Below are positions 41,920-49,863 of a DNA stretch of 64,000 nucleotides, in pieces. The stretch lies in NCBI RefSeq assembly GCF_040496035.1, contig NZ_JBEPJZ010000001.1:620001-684000 (forward strand), read 5' to 3'. Positions within the stretch are counted from its first letter, which is position 1. Each line of letters opens with the position of its first letter. This DNA is from Agromyces sp. SYSU T00194. GTDB taxonomy: Bacteria; Actinomycetota; Actinomycetes; Actinomycetales; Microbacteriaceae. The notes beneath the pieces are model-generated. The model had not been told where the DNA came from. It searched no databases and saw nothing but the letters and a program-made list of their open reading frames with translations. The position numbers were made by a program, and so were the translations under genes.

Positions 41920-42821
41920 CCCTTCACCGCCCCGCTCACGAGGTCGAGGCGCCAGTACCGCTGCAGGAAGAGGAACAGCAGGATCAGCGGGATGATCGCG
42001 ATGAGGCATCCGATGATCACGAGGTTGTACACGTTCAGCTGGTCGGTGCCCTGGTTCATCATCGAGTAGAAGCCGACGGTGAGCGGGAAGGTCTCCTCGC
42101 GGCTCAGCATGATGAACGGCAGCAGGAAGTTGTTCCAGATCGCCACGAACTGCAGCAGGAAGATCGTGATGAGCCCCGGCACCATCGGCACGATCGCGAC
42201 CGAGCGGAACAGCCGCCACTCGCTCGCCCCGTCGAGCCGGCCCGCCTCGAGCAGCTCGTCGGGCACGACCGCCGCCGCGTAGATGCGCGCCAGGTAGATC
42301 GAGAACGGGCTGATCATGCACGGCAGCAGCACCGACCAGTACGTGCCCGCGATGCCGATCTTCGCCAGCAGCAGATACTGCGGAATGGCGAGGATCACGC
42401 CCGGGATGAGCACGCCGATCAGCAGGAACGTGAAGACGAACTGCTTGCCAGGGAAGTCGTACTTCGCCAGGCCGTAGCCGGCCGCGGCCGACACGACCGT
42501 CGCGGCGACCGCGCCGCCGACCGAGTACAGCACGCTGTTGCCGCTCCAGACGAGGAAGGCCCCGTCGTTGAACGCGAACAGCGCGGTCAGGTTCTCGACG
42601 AACCCGCCCGTGAAGCTCGGCACCAACGTCGAGGTCGTGAACAGCTCGCCCGCACCCTTGGTGGAGGCGGCGACCAGCCAGTAGACCGGCACGAGCGCGT
42701 AGGCCGCGCCGACCAGCAGCACGACGGTGGGCAGGATGCCGCCGCGGCGTACGCCGCGGGCGGGGGCGCCGCCCCCGCCCGTCGCGCGGCTGCGGTGCCC
42801 CGCGATCGCCGGGGCGCTCAC
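41916..42821 (-). CDS. Sugar ABC transporter permease (MalG type), 301 aa
   Basis: Six transmembrane helices with EAA loop ELLEAGRLDGASEWRLFRSV and the C-terminal LVSGAVKG end common to MalG-type proteins. GTG 42821 overlaps the stop of the MalF-type permease. No ATPase is encoded in the operon, so a shared MsiK-like ATPase is expected. Confidence 0.92.
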   Translation of the reverse strand: MSAPAIAGHRSRATGGGGAPARGVRRGGILPTVVLLVGAAYALVPVYWLVAASTKGAGELFTTSTLVPSFTGGFVENLTALFAFNDGAFLVWSGNSVLYSVGGAVAATVVSAAAGYGLAKYDFPGKQFVFTFLLIGVLIPGVILAIPQYLLLAKIGIAGTYWSVLLPCMISPFSIYLARIYAAAVVPDELLEAGRLDGASEWRLFRSVAIVPMVPGLITIFLLQFVAIWNNFLLPFIMLSREETFPLTVGFYSMMNQGTDQLNVYNLVIIGCLIAIIPLILLFLFLQRYWRLDLVSGAVKG

Positions 42822-43936
42822 GACTCGCCCCCGAACGCGCGCCGCTGCAGCACCTTCAGCAGGCCGAGGCTCGCGACGAGCGTCACGACCGTGATGATCA
42901 TGGCCGTGGCGGCGCCGCCGTAGAGGTCGTTCGTGACGAACGCGTCGCGGTAGACGAGCATCATCGGCACCCAGTCCGACGTGATCGAGTTGGTGAGGGT
43001 CATCATCATGTTGGGTTCGCTGAACACCTGGAGCGCTCCGATGATCGTGAAGAGGCCGGTGAGGATGACCCCCGGCACGATGAGCGGCACCTTGATGCGG
43101 AGCGCGAGCTGCAGCTCGCTGCACCCGTCGAGCCGCGCCGACTCGTAGAGCTCCTGCGGGAGGCCGCGGAGCGACGTGTAGAGGATCACCATGTTGAAGC
43201 CGACCGACCCCCAGATGGTCACGTTCGCCACGGCGAAGAAGACCGAGACCGGGCCCATGAGGTCGGGCTCGGGCAGGCCGACCGCCGAGAACGCGTCGCG
43301 GATCGGGCTGACCCCAGGCAGGTACATGAAGCCCCACATGAGGGCGGCGATCACGCCCGGCACCGCGTACGGCACGAAGATCGACACCCGCGAGAAGCGG
43401 CGGAACCTGGTCGCGAGGTGGTCGAGCAGCAGGGCGAACAGCAGCGCGAGCCCCATGGTCACCGGCACCGCGATCAGCGCGTAGACGAGCATGCGGCCGA
43501 ACGACGCGTAGAGCGCCGGGTCGGTCAGCGAACGCACGTAGTTGTCGAGGCCGACCCACACCTCGGTCGCGAGGCCGAGTCCGCCGCCGGCGACCTGGCG
43601 GCCCCGGAAGCTCAGGACGAGCGTGTAGACGAGCGGCGCGAGCAGGAGGCCCGCGGCGAGCACGACGGCGGGACCGACGAACAGCCACGGCGCGACGCGA
43701 GGACGCAGCGGGCGGCGGCGCACGGGCGGTGCGGGGCGGGCGGATGCCACGTGGCCGGCGGGCGTCGCCGGGTCGGACGTCGCGGCAGGACCGGACGGGC
43801 GGGCGGATGCCACGCCGGCGCGCGCCGCACGCGGCGGTGCGGGCGCGTCGCCGGAGGCATCCGTCGCCCCCGCCCCGGGCACGGGGCCGGACGCGAGGCG
43901 CCCGGACCCGTGCACGGACTGGTGCGGCGAGGTCAT
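42818..43936 (-). CDS. Sugar ABC transporter permease (MalF type), 372 aa
   Basis: A ~75-residue low-complexity Ala/Pro/Gly N-terminus precedes six helices. EAA loop: ELYESARLDGCSELQLALRI then VPLIVPGVILTG. ATG 43936 overlaps the binding-protein stop (ATGA). Internal Met 60-70 residues in are possible starts, but the overlap supports the long form. Confidence 0.9.
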   Translation of the reverse strand: MTSPHQSVHGSGRLASGPVPGAGATDASGDAPAPPRAARAGVASARPSGPAATSDPATPAGHVASARPAPPVRRRPLRPRVAPWLFVGPAVVLAAGLLLAPLVYTLVLSFRGRQVAGGGLGLATEVWVGLDNYVRSLTDPALYASFGRMLVYALIAVPVTMGLALLFALLLDHLATRFRRFSRVSIFVPYAVPGVIAALMWGFMYLPGVSPIRDAFSAVGLPEPDLMGPVSVFFAVANVTIWGSVGFNMVILYTSLRGLPQELYESARLDGCSELQLALRIKVPLIVPGVILTGLFTIIGALQVFSEPNMMMTLTNSITSDWVPMMLVYRDAFVTNDLYGGAATAMIITVVTLVASLGLLKVLQRRAFGGES

Positions 43937-45243
43937 TCGACCGTGAACCCGAGCGAGGTCATGTCGTCGACGACCGCGTCCTGCACCGTGGTGAGGGCGT
44001 CGGGGAAGCTGCCGCCGCCGGTGATCGCCGAGCTGAACGCATCGTTGAACGCGCTGTAGGCGAGCGCCACGTCGGGCCCCCAGGTGACCGTCACGGTCTC
44101 GTCGTCGATCTGCGCGGCGAGGTCGTAGAAGGTCGGGTCGGTCTCGCGCAGGGCGGCGGGCGTGGTCTCACGCAGTGCGGGCAGCTCGCGCCCGGAGAGG
44201 TTCGCCGGCCAGATGCTCGCGTTCTCGATGTACGCCTGCAGCGCCTCCTCCGAGTTGTTCAGCCAGATGGCGAACTCGCGCGCCTCCTCGGGGTGCTTCG
44301 TGCCGGTCGTGACGATCGTGCCCGAGCCGCCGAGCACGCCGGAGACGGCGTCGCCCTCGCTCCACTGCGGCAGCCGCACGGCGCCCCACTGGCCCACGGT
44401 GTCGGGCGCGTTCTGCAGGATGAGCGGCGGCGCCCAGACCGCGCTGATCCAGCTCGCGAGTGTGCCGTCGGCCAGCGCCGCCTGCCACTCGGGCGTCCAG
44501 GTCTTGAACGTGGCGACGGTGCCCTCGTCGACGAGGCCCTGCCAGTACTCGGCCACCCGGTTCGAGGCGTCGCCGTCGATGTCGACCGACCACGAGTCGC
44601 CGTCGAGCGCCCACCACTCGGCGCCGGCCTGCTGGCTGAGCGCCGCGAACAGCTGCGCGTCGTTCGCCGGGAAGGTGGCGAGGTACTTCGTCTCGTCGGC
44701 CTCGTGGATCGTGCGGGCCGCCTCGGCGTACTCGTCCCAGGTTGTGGGCGCGTCGATGCCGAGCTCCTCGAAGATGTCGGCCCGGTAGAAGAGGAACATC
44801 GGGCTCGTGCCCTGGGGCACCGCGTAGTTGACGCCGTCGAAGGTCGTGAGGTCCCACGCGGCGGTCGCGACCTGGTCCTCGTAGTCGCCGAACGCGTCGG
44901 TGATGTCGTCGGCGACGCCGTTCACGACCAGGTTCGGGAGGTTCTCGTAGGTGGTGTTCGAGACGTCGGGCAGCGTGCCGGCCTCCTTCGCCGCGGAGAG
45001 CTTGGCGACGATGTCCCCGGCGCCGGTGGAGGTGTTGACCTCGACCTGCACGTCGGGGTTGGCCTCGTTCCACACGTCGACGATGGCGGCGACGTTGGGC
45101 GCCCACGACCAGTAACGGAGCACGATCGGACCGTCGGAGTCCGATCCCTCCCCGCCGCCGGATGCGGGTGCGCAACCGGCCACGAGCGAGGTGGCCAGGG
45201 CGATGGCGGCGATGCCGCCGAGCTTGGTGAAGCGACTGTTCAT
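43933..45243 (-). CDS. Carbohydrate ABC transporter substrate-binding lipoprotein, 436 aa
   Basis: Signal peptide with lipobox LVAGC (cleavage before Cys24), then a family-1 extracellular solute-binding domain (IVLRYWSWAPNVAAIVDVWN, PNLVVNGVADDITDAFGDY, GTSPMFLFYRADIFEELGI, LADGTLASWISAVWAPP). ATG 45243 has GGAAG 7 nt upstream. First gene of the operon; three operators lie 65-120 bp upstream. The ligand is probably a sugar acid or oligosaccharide, judged from the aldolases downstream. Confidence 0.92.
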   Translation of the reverse strand: MNSRFTKLGGIAAIALATSLVAGCAPASGGGEGSDSDGPIVLRYWSWAPNVAAIVDVWNEANPDVQVEVNTSTGAGDIVAKLSAAKEAGTLPDVSNTTYENLPNLVVNGVADDITDAFGDYEDQVATAAWDLTTFDGVNYAVPQGTSPMFLFYRADIFEELGIDAPTTWDEYAEAARTIHEADETKYLATFPANDAQLFAALSQQAGAEWWALDGDSWSVDIDGDASNRVAEYWQGLVDEGTVATFKTWTPEWQAALADGTLASWISAVWAPPLILQNAPDTVGQWGAVRLPQWSEGDAVSGVLGGSGTIVTTGTKHPEEAREFAIWLNNSEEALQAYIENASIWPANLSGRELPALRETTPAALRETDPTFYDLAAQIDDETVTVTWGPDVALAYSAFNDAFSSAITGGGSFPDALTTVQDAVVDDMTSLGFTVE

Positions 45244-45307
45244 GGTGCAACTTCCTTGTCGAATCGAACAGGTACAGGACGGGACGGGTGTGCGTCCGGC
45301 CCGTGGA

Positions 45308-45363
45308 TTACCGGTAACTCCGTGCGAGAGGATTACCGGTAACGTAGATCGGGTTACCGGTAA
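45308..45363 (-). promoter_or_regulatory. Three TTACCGGTAA LacI operators
   Basis: Perfect TTACCGGTAA palindromes at 45308-45317, 45333-45342 and 45354-45363, spaced 25 and 21 bp, upstream of the transporter operon. A central CG with symmetric arms is the expected form for a LacI-family site. A fourth copy lies upstream of the lacI gene at 46453. Confidence 0.88.
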
Positions 45364-45402
45364 CCTAGCGCGCGCCCCCGACCGACGCAACCCTCGGCCG
45401 GC

Positions 45403-46419
45403 TCAGCCGACCAGCGCGGTCGACGCCCGGGCCACGAGGCGCCGGTCGGGATACGCCGGCACCGGCGCATCCGGCCGCTCGATCAGACCGATCAGGCTGC
45501 GGGCGGCGACGTGCCCCGCCTCGGTGAAGTCGATGTGCACGGTCGACAGCGGCGGCAGGAAGTAGGCCGCCTCGGGGATGTCGTCGATGCCCGCGACGCT
45601 GACGTCCTCGGGCACCCGGATGCCCTGCTCCGCCAGCGCGCGCAGCACGCCCAGCGCCATGCGGTCGTTCGCGACGAAGATCGCGGTGATGCCGCCGGTA
45701 CGATCGACCGACCGAGCCGCGTCGAAGCCCGACGCCGCCGACCAGTCGCCTCGCCCGAGCACGAGCGGCGCGAGTCCCGCATCGGCCATGCGCTCCCGGT
45801 ACACCGCCTCGCGATTGGTCGCCGAGTCCCAGCCCTCGGGGCCCGCGATGAAGCCGATCCGCGCGTGCCCGAGCTCGCGGAGGTGATCCATGACCAGCCC
45901 CGCCGCGATACTGCGGGTCGGACGTCCGTGCTCGGCGGCCACCTGGTCGCCGTTCACGTCGAGGAACACCGGCTTGCGGAACTTGACGCGCTCCAGGGCC
46001 TCGCGCACGTTCGCCGTGGGAGAGGTCGCGAGCACACCCGCCACGTCGGACGCGTTCAGCCCCTCGAGCGCGGCACTCAGCGTGTCGATGTCGCCGAGCG
46101 GGTCGACGTTCACGATCTCCAGCCGATAGCCGGCAGCCTCGGCGACCTCGTTCACGCCGCGCAGCACCTTGCTCGTGCTCGACTCGAACGTCTCGTAGCC
46201 GACGACGCCGATGCGCTTCTGCCGCGAGCGGGCGAGCTCGCGGGCACCCACGTTCGGCCGGTAGCCGAGCGCCTCGACGGCTGCGAAGATGCGCTCGCGT
46301 GTCTCGGGCCGGTAGGTGCCGATGTTCCGCAGCACGCGGGAGACCGTCTGGTGCGAGACGCCGGTGGCGGCCGCGACGTCGTAGATCGTGGCGGGACGGT
46401 CGGGATCCGGACGGGTCAT
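45403..46419 (-). CDS. LacI-family repressor of transporter/aldolase operon, 338 aa
   Basis: N-terminal HTH and hinge: ATIYDVAAATGVSHQTVSRV, LGYRPNVGARELARSR (hinge with the L-A pair that intercalates at CG). The sensor domain follows (RIGVVGYETFESSTSKVLRG, VFLDVNGDQVAAEHGRPTRS, AIFVANDRMALGVLRALAEQ, SVAGIDDIPEAAYFLPPLST). It lies upstream of the operon on the same strand. TTACCGGTAA copies in front of both units indicate control of the operon and of itself. Confidence 0.93.
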   Translation of the reverse strand: MTRPDPDRPATIYDVAAATGVSHQTVSRVLRNIGTYRPETRERIFAAVEALGYRPNVGARELARSRQKRIGVVGYETFESSTSKVLRGVNEVAEAAGYRLEIVNVDPLGDIDTLSAALEGLNASDVAGVLATSPTANVREALERVKFRKPVFLDVNGDQVAAEHGRPTRSIAAGLVMDHLRELGHARIGFIAGPEGWDSATNREAVYRERMADAGLAPLVLGRGDWSAASGFDAARSVDRTGGITAIFVANDRMALGVLRALAEQGIRVPEDVSVAGIDDIPEAAYFLPPLSTVHIDFTEAGHVAARSLIGLIERPDAPVPAYPDRRLVARASTALVG

Positions 46420-46452
46420 ACCAGCATCATGTCGTATCGTTCGCCGATCGTG

Positions 46453-46462
46453 TTACCGGTAA
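46453..46462 (-). promoter_or_regulatory. Fourth TTACCGGTAA operator, lacI autoregulation
   Basis: Identical core to the three operon sites, 34 bp upstream of the lacI ATG, in the 70-bp gap to the glutamine synthetase stop. Confidence 0.75.
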
Positions 46463-46489
46463 TCCAACCAGCGGGCGAACGTCCCGGGC

Positions 46490-47878
46490 TCAGTAGCGCC
46501 AGCGCACGAGCTCCGCGACCGCCGCCGCGTCCAGCCCGCCGTACGCGTCCCACTCGTGCCGCCGCGACGCCACGTACGCGTCGAGCAGCGTCGTCCCGAC
46601 CACGTCGTGGAAGAACGCGCTGCCCTCGAGCAGGTCGAGTGCGGTGCCGAGGTCGGCGGGGAGGCGACGGATGCCCCGGGCCTCCCGCTCGCCCTCGGGC
46701 AGCGTGCTCGGGTCGACGTGCACGGGCTCGGGCAGCCGGGCGCCGCGCGCGATGCCGTCGAGCGCCGACGCCAGCAGCGCCGCGACCGAGAGGTACGGGT
46801 TGGCGGCGGCATCCGCGCACTTGAACTCCAGGTTCGCCTGCGCGGCCTCGCGACCGGCCTGTCCCTCGACCACCCGCACGGCGGCCTCGCGATTGGCGGG
46901 GCCCCAGCACCGGTACGCGCCCGCCCAGTGGTTCGGGCGCAGCCGCTCGAACGACAGCACGCTGCCGCCGTGCAGCGCGAGCCCCTCCTCGAGCCGGTCG
47001 AGGATGCCGGCGATCATCATGCCCGCCTCGGGCGTGAAGCCGTGCGGCCCGTCGGGGTCGGCGCAGAGCGGGCGACCCTCGTGCGCGGCGGAGAGGTGCA
47101 CGTGGCAGCCGTTCGTCGCGGCGCCCGCGACCGGCACGGGCGCGAACGAGACGAGCAGCCCGTGCTCCGCTGCGGTGCGGAGGATCACCAGGCGCGCGAG
47201 CACGGCGTCGTCGACCGCGCGCAGCGGGTCGCGCGGCGCGAGCGCGATCTCGACCTGCCCGTCGCCGAACTCCGGGTGCACCTGCTCGACGGGCACCCCG
47301 GCGGCGTCGAGCGCGGCCATCGCCTGGAGCAGCCAGGGCTCGAGGGCCAGCACCGCACGCGTCGAGTAGGCGGGCCCGTCATGGGCGAACTCGGGCACGA
47401 CGCCCGGATGCTCCAACTCGCTCGGGTTGCGCAGTTCGCCCGGCACGGCCGGATCGGCCGACTCGCGGAACACGGTGAACTCCAGCTCGAACCCGACCCG
47501 GAATGCCAGCCCGTCCTCCTCGGCCGCCCGGACCACCCGCTTCAGCAGCGAGCGCTGGCAGGTCGGATGCTCCGAGCCGTCGAGCGCGCGCAGGTCGGCC
47601 GGCGCCCAGGCGAGGCCCGTCGCCGCGTCGAGCATCGCGAGCGCCGACAGGTCGGGGATGCCCTTGAGGTCGCCCACGATCGCATCGATCTCCGGCGTGG
47701 AGTTCAGGTGGTCGTCCACCGAGAAGAGCATGCCGACGCTGTTCGAGATGCTCACGCCGGTCTCGGCGGCCGAGGCGATGCGACGCCGCGGCAGCACCTT
47801 CACCCGCGAGACGCCCGCGTTGTCGACGTGCGTGACGAGCAGCGCGTGCACGCCGTCGGTGCTGGTCGCAGCGGACAT
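46490..47878 (-). CDS. Glutamine synthetase family protein, 462 aa
   Basis: Beta-grasp N-terminus with VSISNSVGMLFSVDDHLNST, then the catalytic domain: FRVGFELEFTVFR (metal Glu), VEQVHPEFGDGQVEIALA, NGCHVHLSAAHEG (the N-G-x-H-x-H motif), SFERLRPNHWAGAYRCWGPA and ANLEFKCADAAANPYLSVAA. It lacks the GlnA adenylylation-loop Tyr motif, so it belongs with GS-like gamma-glutamylation enzymes (for example polyamine or ethanolamine ligases) rather than housekeeping GlnA. ATG 47878 has GAGGGGG upstream. Divergent from glutaminase. Confidence 0.85.
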   Translation of the reverse strand: MSAATSTDGVHALLVTHVDNAGVSRVKVLPRRRIASAAETGVSISNSVGMLFSVDDHLNSTPEIDAIVGDLKGIPDLSALAMLDAATGLAWAPADLRALDGSEHPTCQRSLLKRVVRAAEEDGLAFRVGFELEFTVFRESADPAVPGELRNPSELEHPGVVPEFAHDGPAYSTRAVLALEPWLLQAMAALDAAGVPVEQVHPEFGDGQVEIALAPRDPLRAVDDAVLARLVILRTAAEHGLLVSFAPVPVAGAATNGCHVHLSAAHEGRPLCADPDGPHGFTPEAGMMIAGILDRLEEGLALHGGSVLSFERLRPNHWAGAYRCWGPANREAAVRVVEGQAGREAAQANLEFKCADAAANPYLSVAALLASALDGIARGARLPEPVHVDPSTLPEGEREARGIRRLPADLGTALDLLEGSAFFHDVVGTTLLDAYVASRRHEWDAYGGLDAAAVAELVRWRY

Positions 47879-48041
47879 CCGGCCCCCTCGTTCCCCGGTG
47901 CGGCGCGGCCGCACCGCACCGGCCGGTCGCGCTCCCCCAGTATCCACCCCCGTGCGCCGGGTGCACAGGGGCGGGTGGATGCCCCGGGCCGGGCGCGGAT
48001 CCCGCCCGCCTCCGCCCCGGCGCGCGCGGACCTCCCCGCCG

Positions 48042-48047
48042 TATGCT
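48042..48047 (+). promoter_or_regulatory. TATGCT -10 of leaderless glutaminase
   Basis: TATGCT ends six bases before the ATG and there is no purine-rich ribosome-binding site between. The transcript is expected to start at the ATG itself. The 175-bp divergent region (47879-48053) otherwise holds only GC-rich dyads. Confidence 0.7.
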
Positions 48048-48053
48048 GACCGC

Positions 48054-49286
48054 ATGGCCGACGACGGGCAGGATGCGACCGAGCTGACCAACCCCGTGCA
48101 CCGCACGCTGAGCGACGTGATGGAGGCGGCGCGCCCGCGCACCGACGGCGAGGTGGCGCGGTACATCCCCGAGTTGGCCGACGTCGACCCCGACCAGCTC
48201 GGCATCGCGCTCGTCAGCGCCCGCGGCACCGTGCACGAGGCCGGCGACAGCCGGGCCGAGTTCACCATCCAGTCGGTCTCGAAGCCGTTCGTATTCGCCC
48301 TCGCGCTCGACGCCATCGGGCTCGACGAGGTCACCCGCCACGTCGGCCTCGAGCCGAGCGGCGAGCCGTTCAACGCCATCAGCCTCGAGGCATCCGGCCG
48401 CCCCGACAACCCCATGATCAACGCGGGGGCGATCGTGGCGTCCTCGCTGATCCCGGGAAGGTCGACCGCCGAGAAGTTCGACGTGATCCGGAAGGGCCTC
48501 AGCCGGTTCGCCGCCCGCGGGCTGCACCTCGACGAGTCGGTGTACGCCTCCGAGGCCGAGACCGGCGACCGCAACCGCGCGCTCGCCTACCTGACGCACT
48601 CGGCCGGCACGCTCGCCGCATCCGTCGACGTCGCGACCGACACCTACTTCCGCCAGTGCTCGCTCGCCGTCACCGCGCGCGACCTCGCCATCATGGCCGC
48701 CACGCTCGCGACCGGCGGCGTCAACCCGGTCACGCGCGAGCGGGTGATCAGCGAGGACGCGGCGCGCTGGACGAGCGCGATGATGACCAGCTGCGGCATG
48801 TACGACTCCTCCGGCGAGTGGCTGCTGAAGGTGGGGCTGCCCGCCAAGAGCGGCGTCGGCGGCGGCATCGTCGCGCTCCAGCCCGAGCAGTTCGGCGTCG
48901 GCACGTTCAGCCCGCGCCTCGACGAGCGCGGCAACAGCGTGCGCGGCATCGCGATGCTCGAGACCCTGTCGACCCGCTACGGGCTGCACCTGCTCGCCGG
49001 CCGCGGCACGGCGCTCTCCCCGATCGGCGCACTCGACGCCGAGGACGGCACGACGATCGCGCGCCTGCGCGGCGACATCCGCTTCGCCGGCATGGAGGAG
49101 GTGCTCACGCGCCTGCTCCCCCTGGTGCACGACGACGGATGCCTCGTGTTCGACTTCTCCGGCGTCACCCGTGTGGCCCCCGGCGCCGGGCGCTTCTTCC
49201 GCACGGTGGTCGATGTCGCCGGCACGAACCCCGACGGCCGGGCGCGGGTGGAGATCCGCGACCCCGACGGCGTGCTCGGCGCCTGA
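48054..49286 (+). CDS. glsA: Glutaminase with C-terminal STAS domain, 410 aa
   Basis: Glutamine to glutamate plus ammonia. The beta-lactamase-like core shows the Ser-x-x-Lys pair in QSVSKPFVFALALD, NPMINAGAIVASSLIPG, LTHSAGTLAASVDVATDTYF, MTSCGMYDSSGEW and LPAKSGVGGGIVALQP. Residues ~320-405 add a STAS (anti-sigma-antagonist-like) domain: GTTIARLRGDIRFAGMEEVL, CLVFDFSGVTRVAPGAGRFF, with the Ser usually phosphorylated in SpoIIAA at a G-x-G position. This fusion is known in actinobacterial glutaminases; the STAS part may sense nucleotide or interact with a partner. Leaderless. Confidence 0.92.
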   Translation: MADDGQDATELTNPVHRTLSDVMEAARPRTDGEVARYIPELADVDPDQLGIALVSARGTVHEAGDSRAEFTIQSVSKPFVFALALDAIGLDEVTRHVGLEPSGEPFNAISLEASGRPDNPMINAGAIVASSLIPGRSTAEKFDVIRKGLSRFAARGLHLDESVYASEAETGDRNRALAYLTHSAGTLAASVDVATDTYFRQCSLAVTARDLAIMAATLATGGVNPVTRERVISEDAARWTSAMMTSCGMYDSSGEWLLKVGLPAKSGVGGGIVALQPEQFGVGTFSPRLDERGNSVRGIAMLETLSTRYGLHLLAGRGTALSPIGALDAEDGTTIARLRGDIRFAGMEEVLTRLLPLVHDDGCLVFDFSGVTRVAPGAGRFFRTVVDVAGTNPDGRARVEIRDPDGVLGA

Positions 49287-49307
49287 GCGGTGCCGGCCGG
49301 CCGAGAC

Positions 49308-49697
49308 CTACCAGGTCGTGCCGGCGCCGAAGAAGATCGATGCGAACGCGATGGTGCCGAGCACCAGCCCGATGATCGCCGGCACGAGGCCCCGCCCGCC
49401 GAGGCGGTTCGCCCGGGTGATGCCGACGACGCCGAACGCGATCGCCAGCACGTCGGGCACGAGCCCGAGGAACAGCCCGATGAACAGCGGGATCCAGGTC
49501 GTCAGCATGCCCCAGACACCAAGCACCAGCGCGGCGATCGCGATGCCGTTGCCGGGCGGCGCAGGCGGCGGCGTCGGATGCTCCCACGACGGCCGCGCCT
49601 CGTACGCGCCCCACGTGCTGCCGCTCCACCAGCGCATGCGACCGGTACCCGGTTCGGGGTACCAGCCCTCGGGCGGCCCGCCCGCCTGGTCCGTCAT
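49308..49697 (-). CDS. DUF2510/DUF4190 small membrane protein, 129 aa
   Basis: The N-terminal DUF2510 motif is PEGWYPEPGTGRMRWWSGST W (GWYPdP-x5-RWW-G-x-W type), then a Pro-rich linker and a DUF4190-type membrane part with two helices (IAIAALVLGVWGMLTTWIPL, VPAIIGLVLGTIAFASIFFG) and the central GVVGITRANR loop. Common in actinobacteria, function unknown. ATG 49697 with GGGAG upstream. Convergent with glutaminase. Confidence 0.85.
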   Translation of the reverse strand: MTDQAGGPPEGWYPEPGTGRMRWWSGSTWGAYEARPSWEHPTPPPAPPGNGIAIAALVLGVWGMLTTWIPLFIGLFLGLVPDVLAIAFGVVGITRANRLGGRGLVPAIIGLVLGTIAFASIFFGAGTTW

Positions 49698-49863
49698 GCC
49701 GCTCCCACCCTCGCAGTGACCTTCACCTCCGATTCTGGCGGATCGCCGGCCGCGCGTCACCTCCCGCGACGGCTGCGCCGCGATGGTGGCCGCATCGATC
49801 ACCCACGCGCGACTCGGTGCATCCACCGTCGCTCCCGTGGGCTCGGACTGCCAGACTCGAGGC

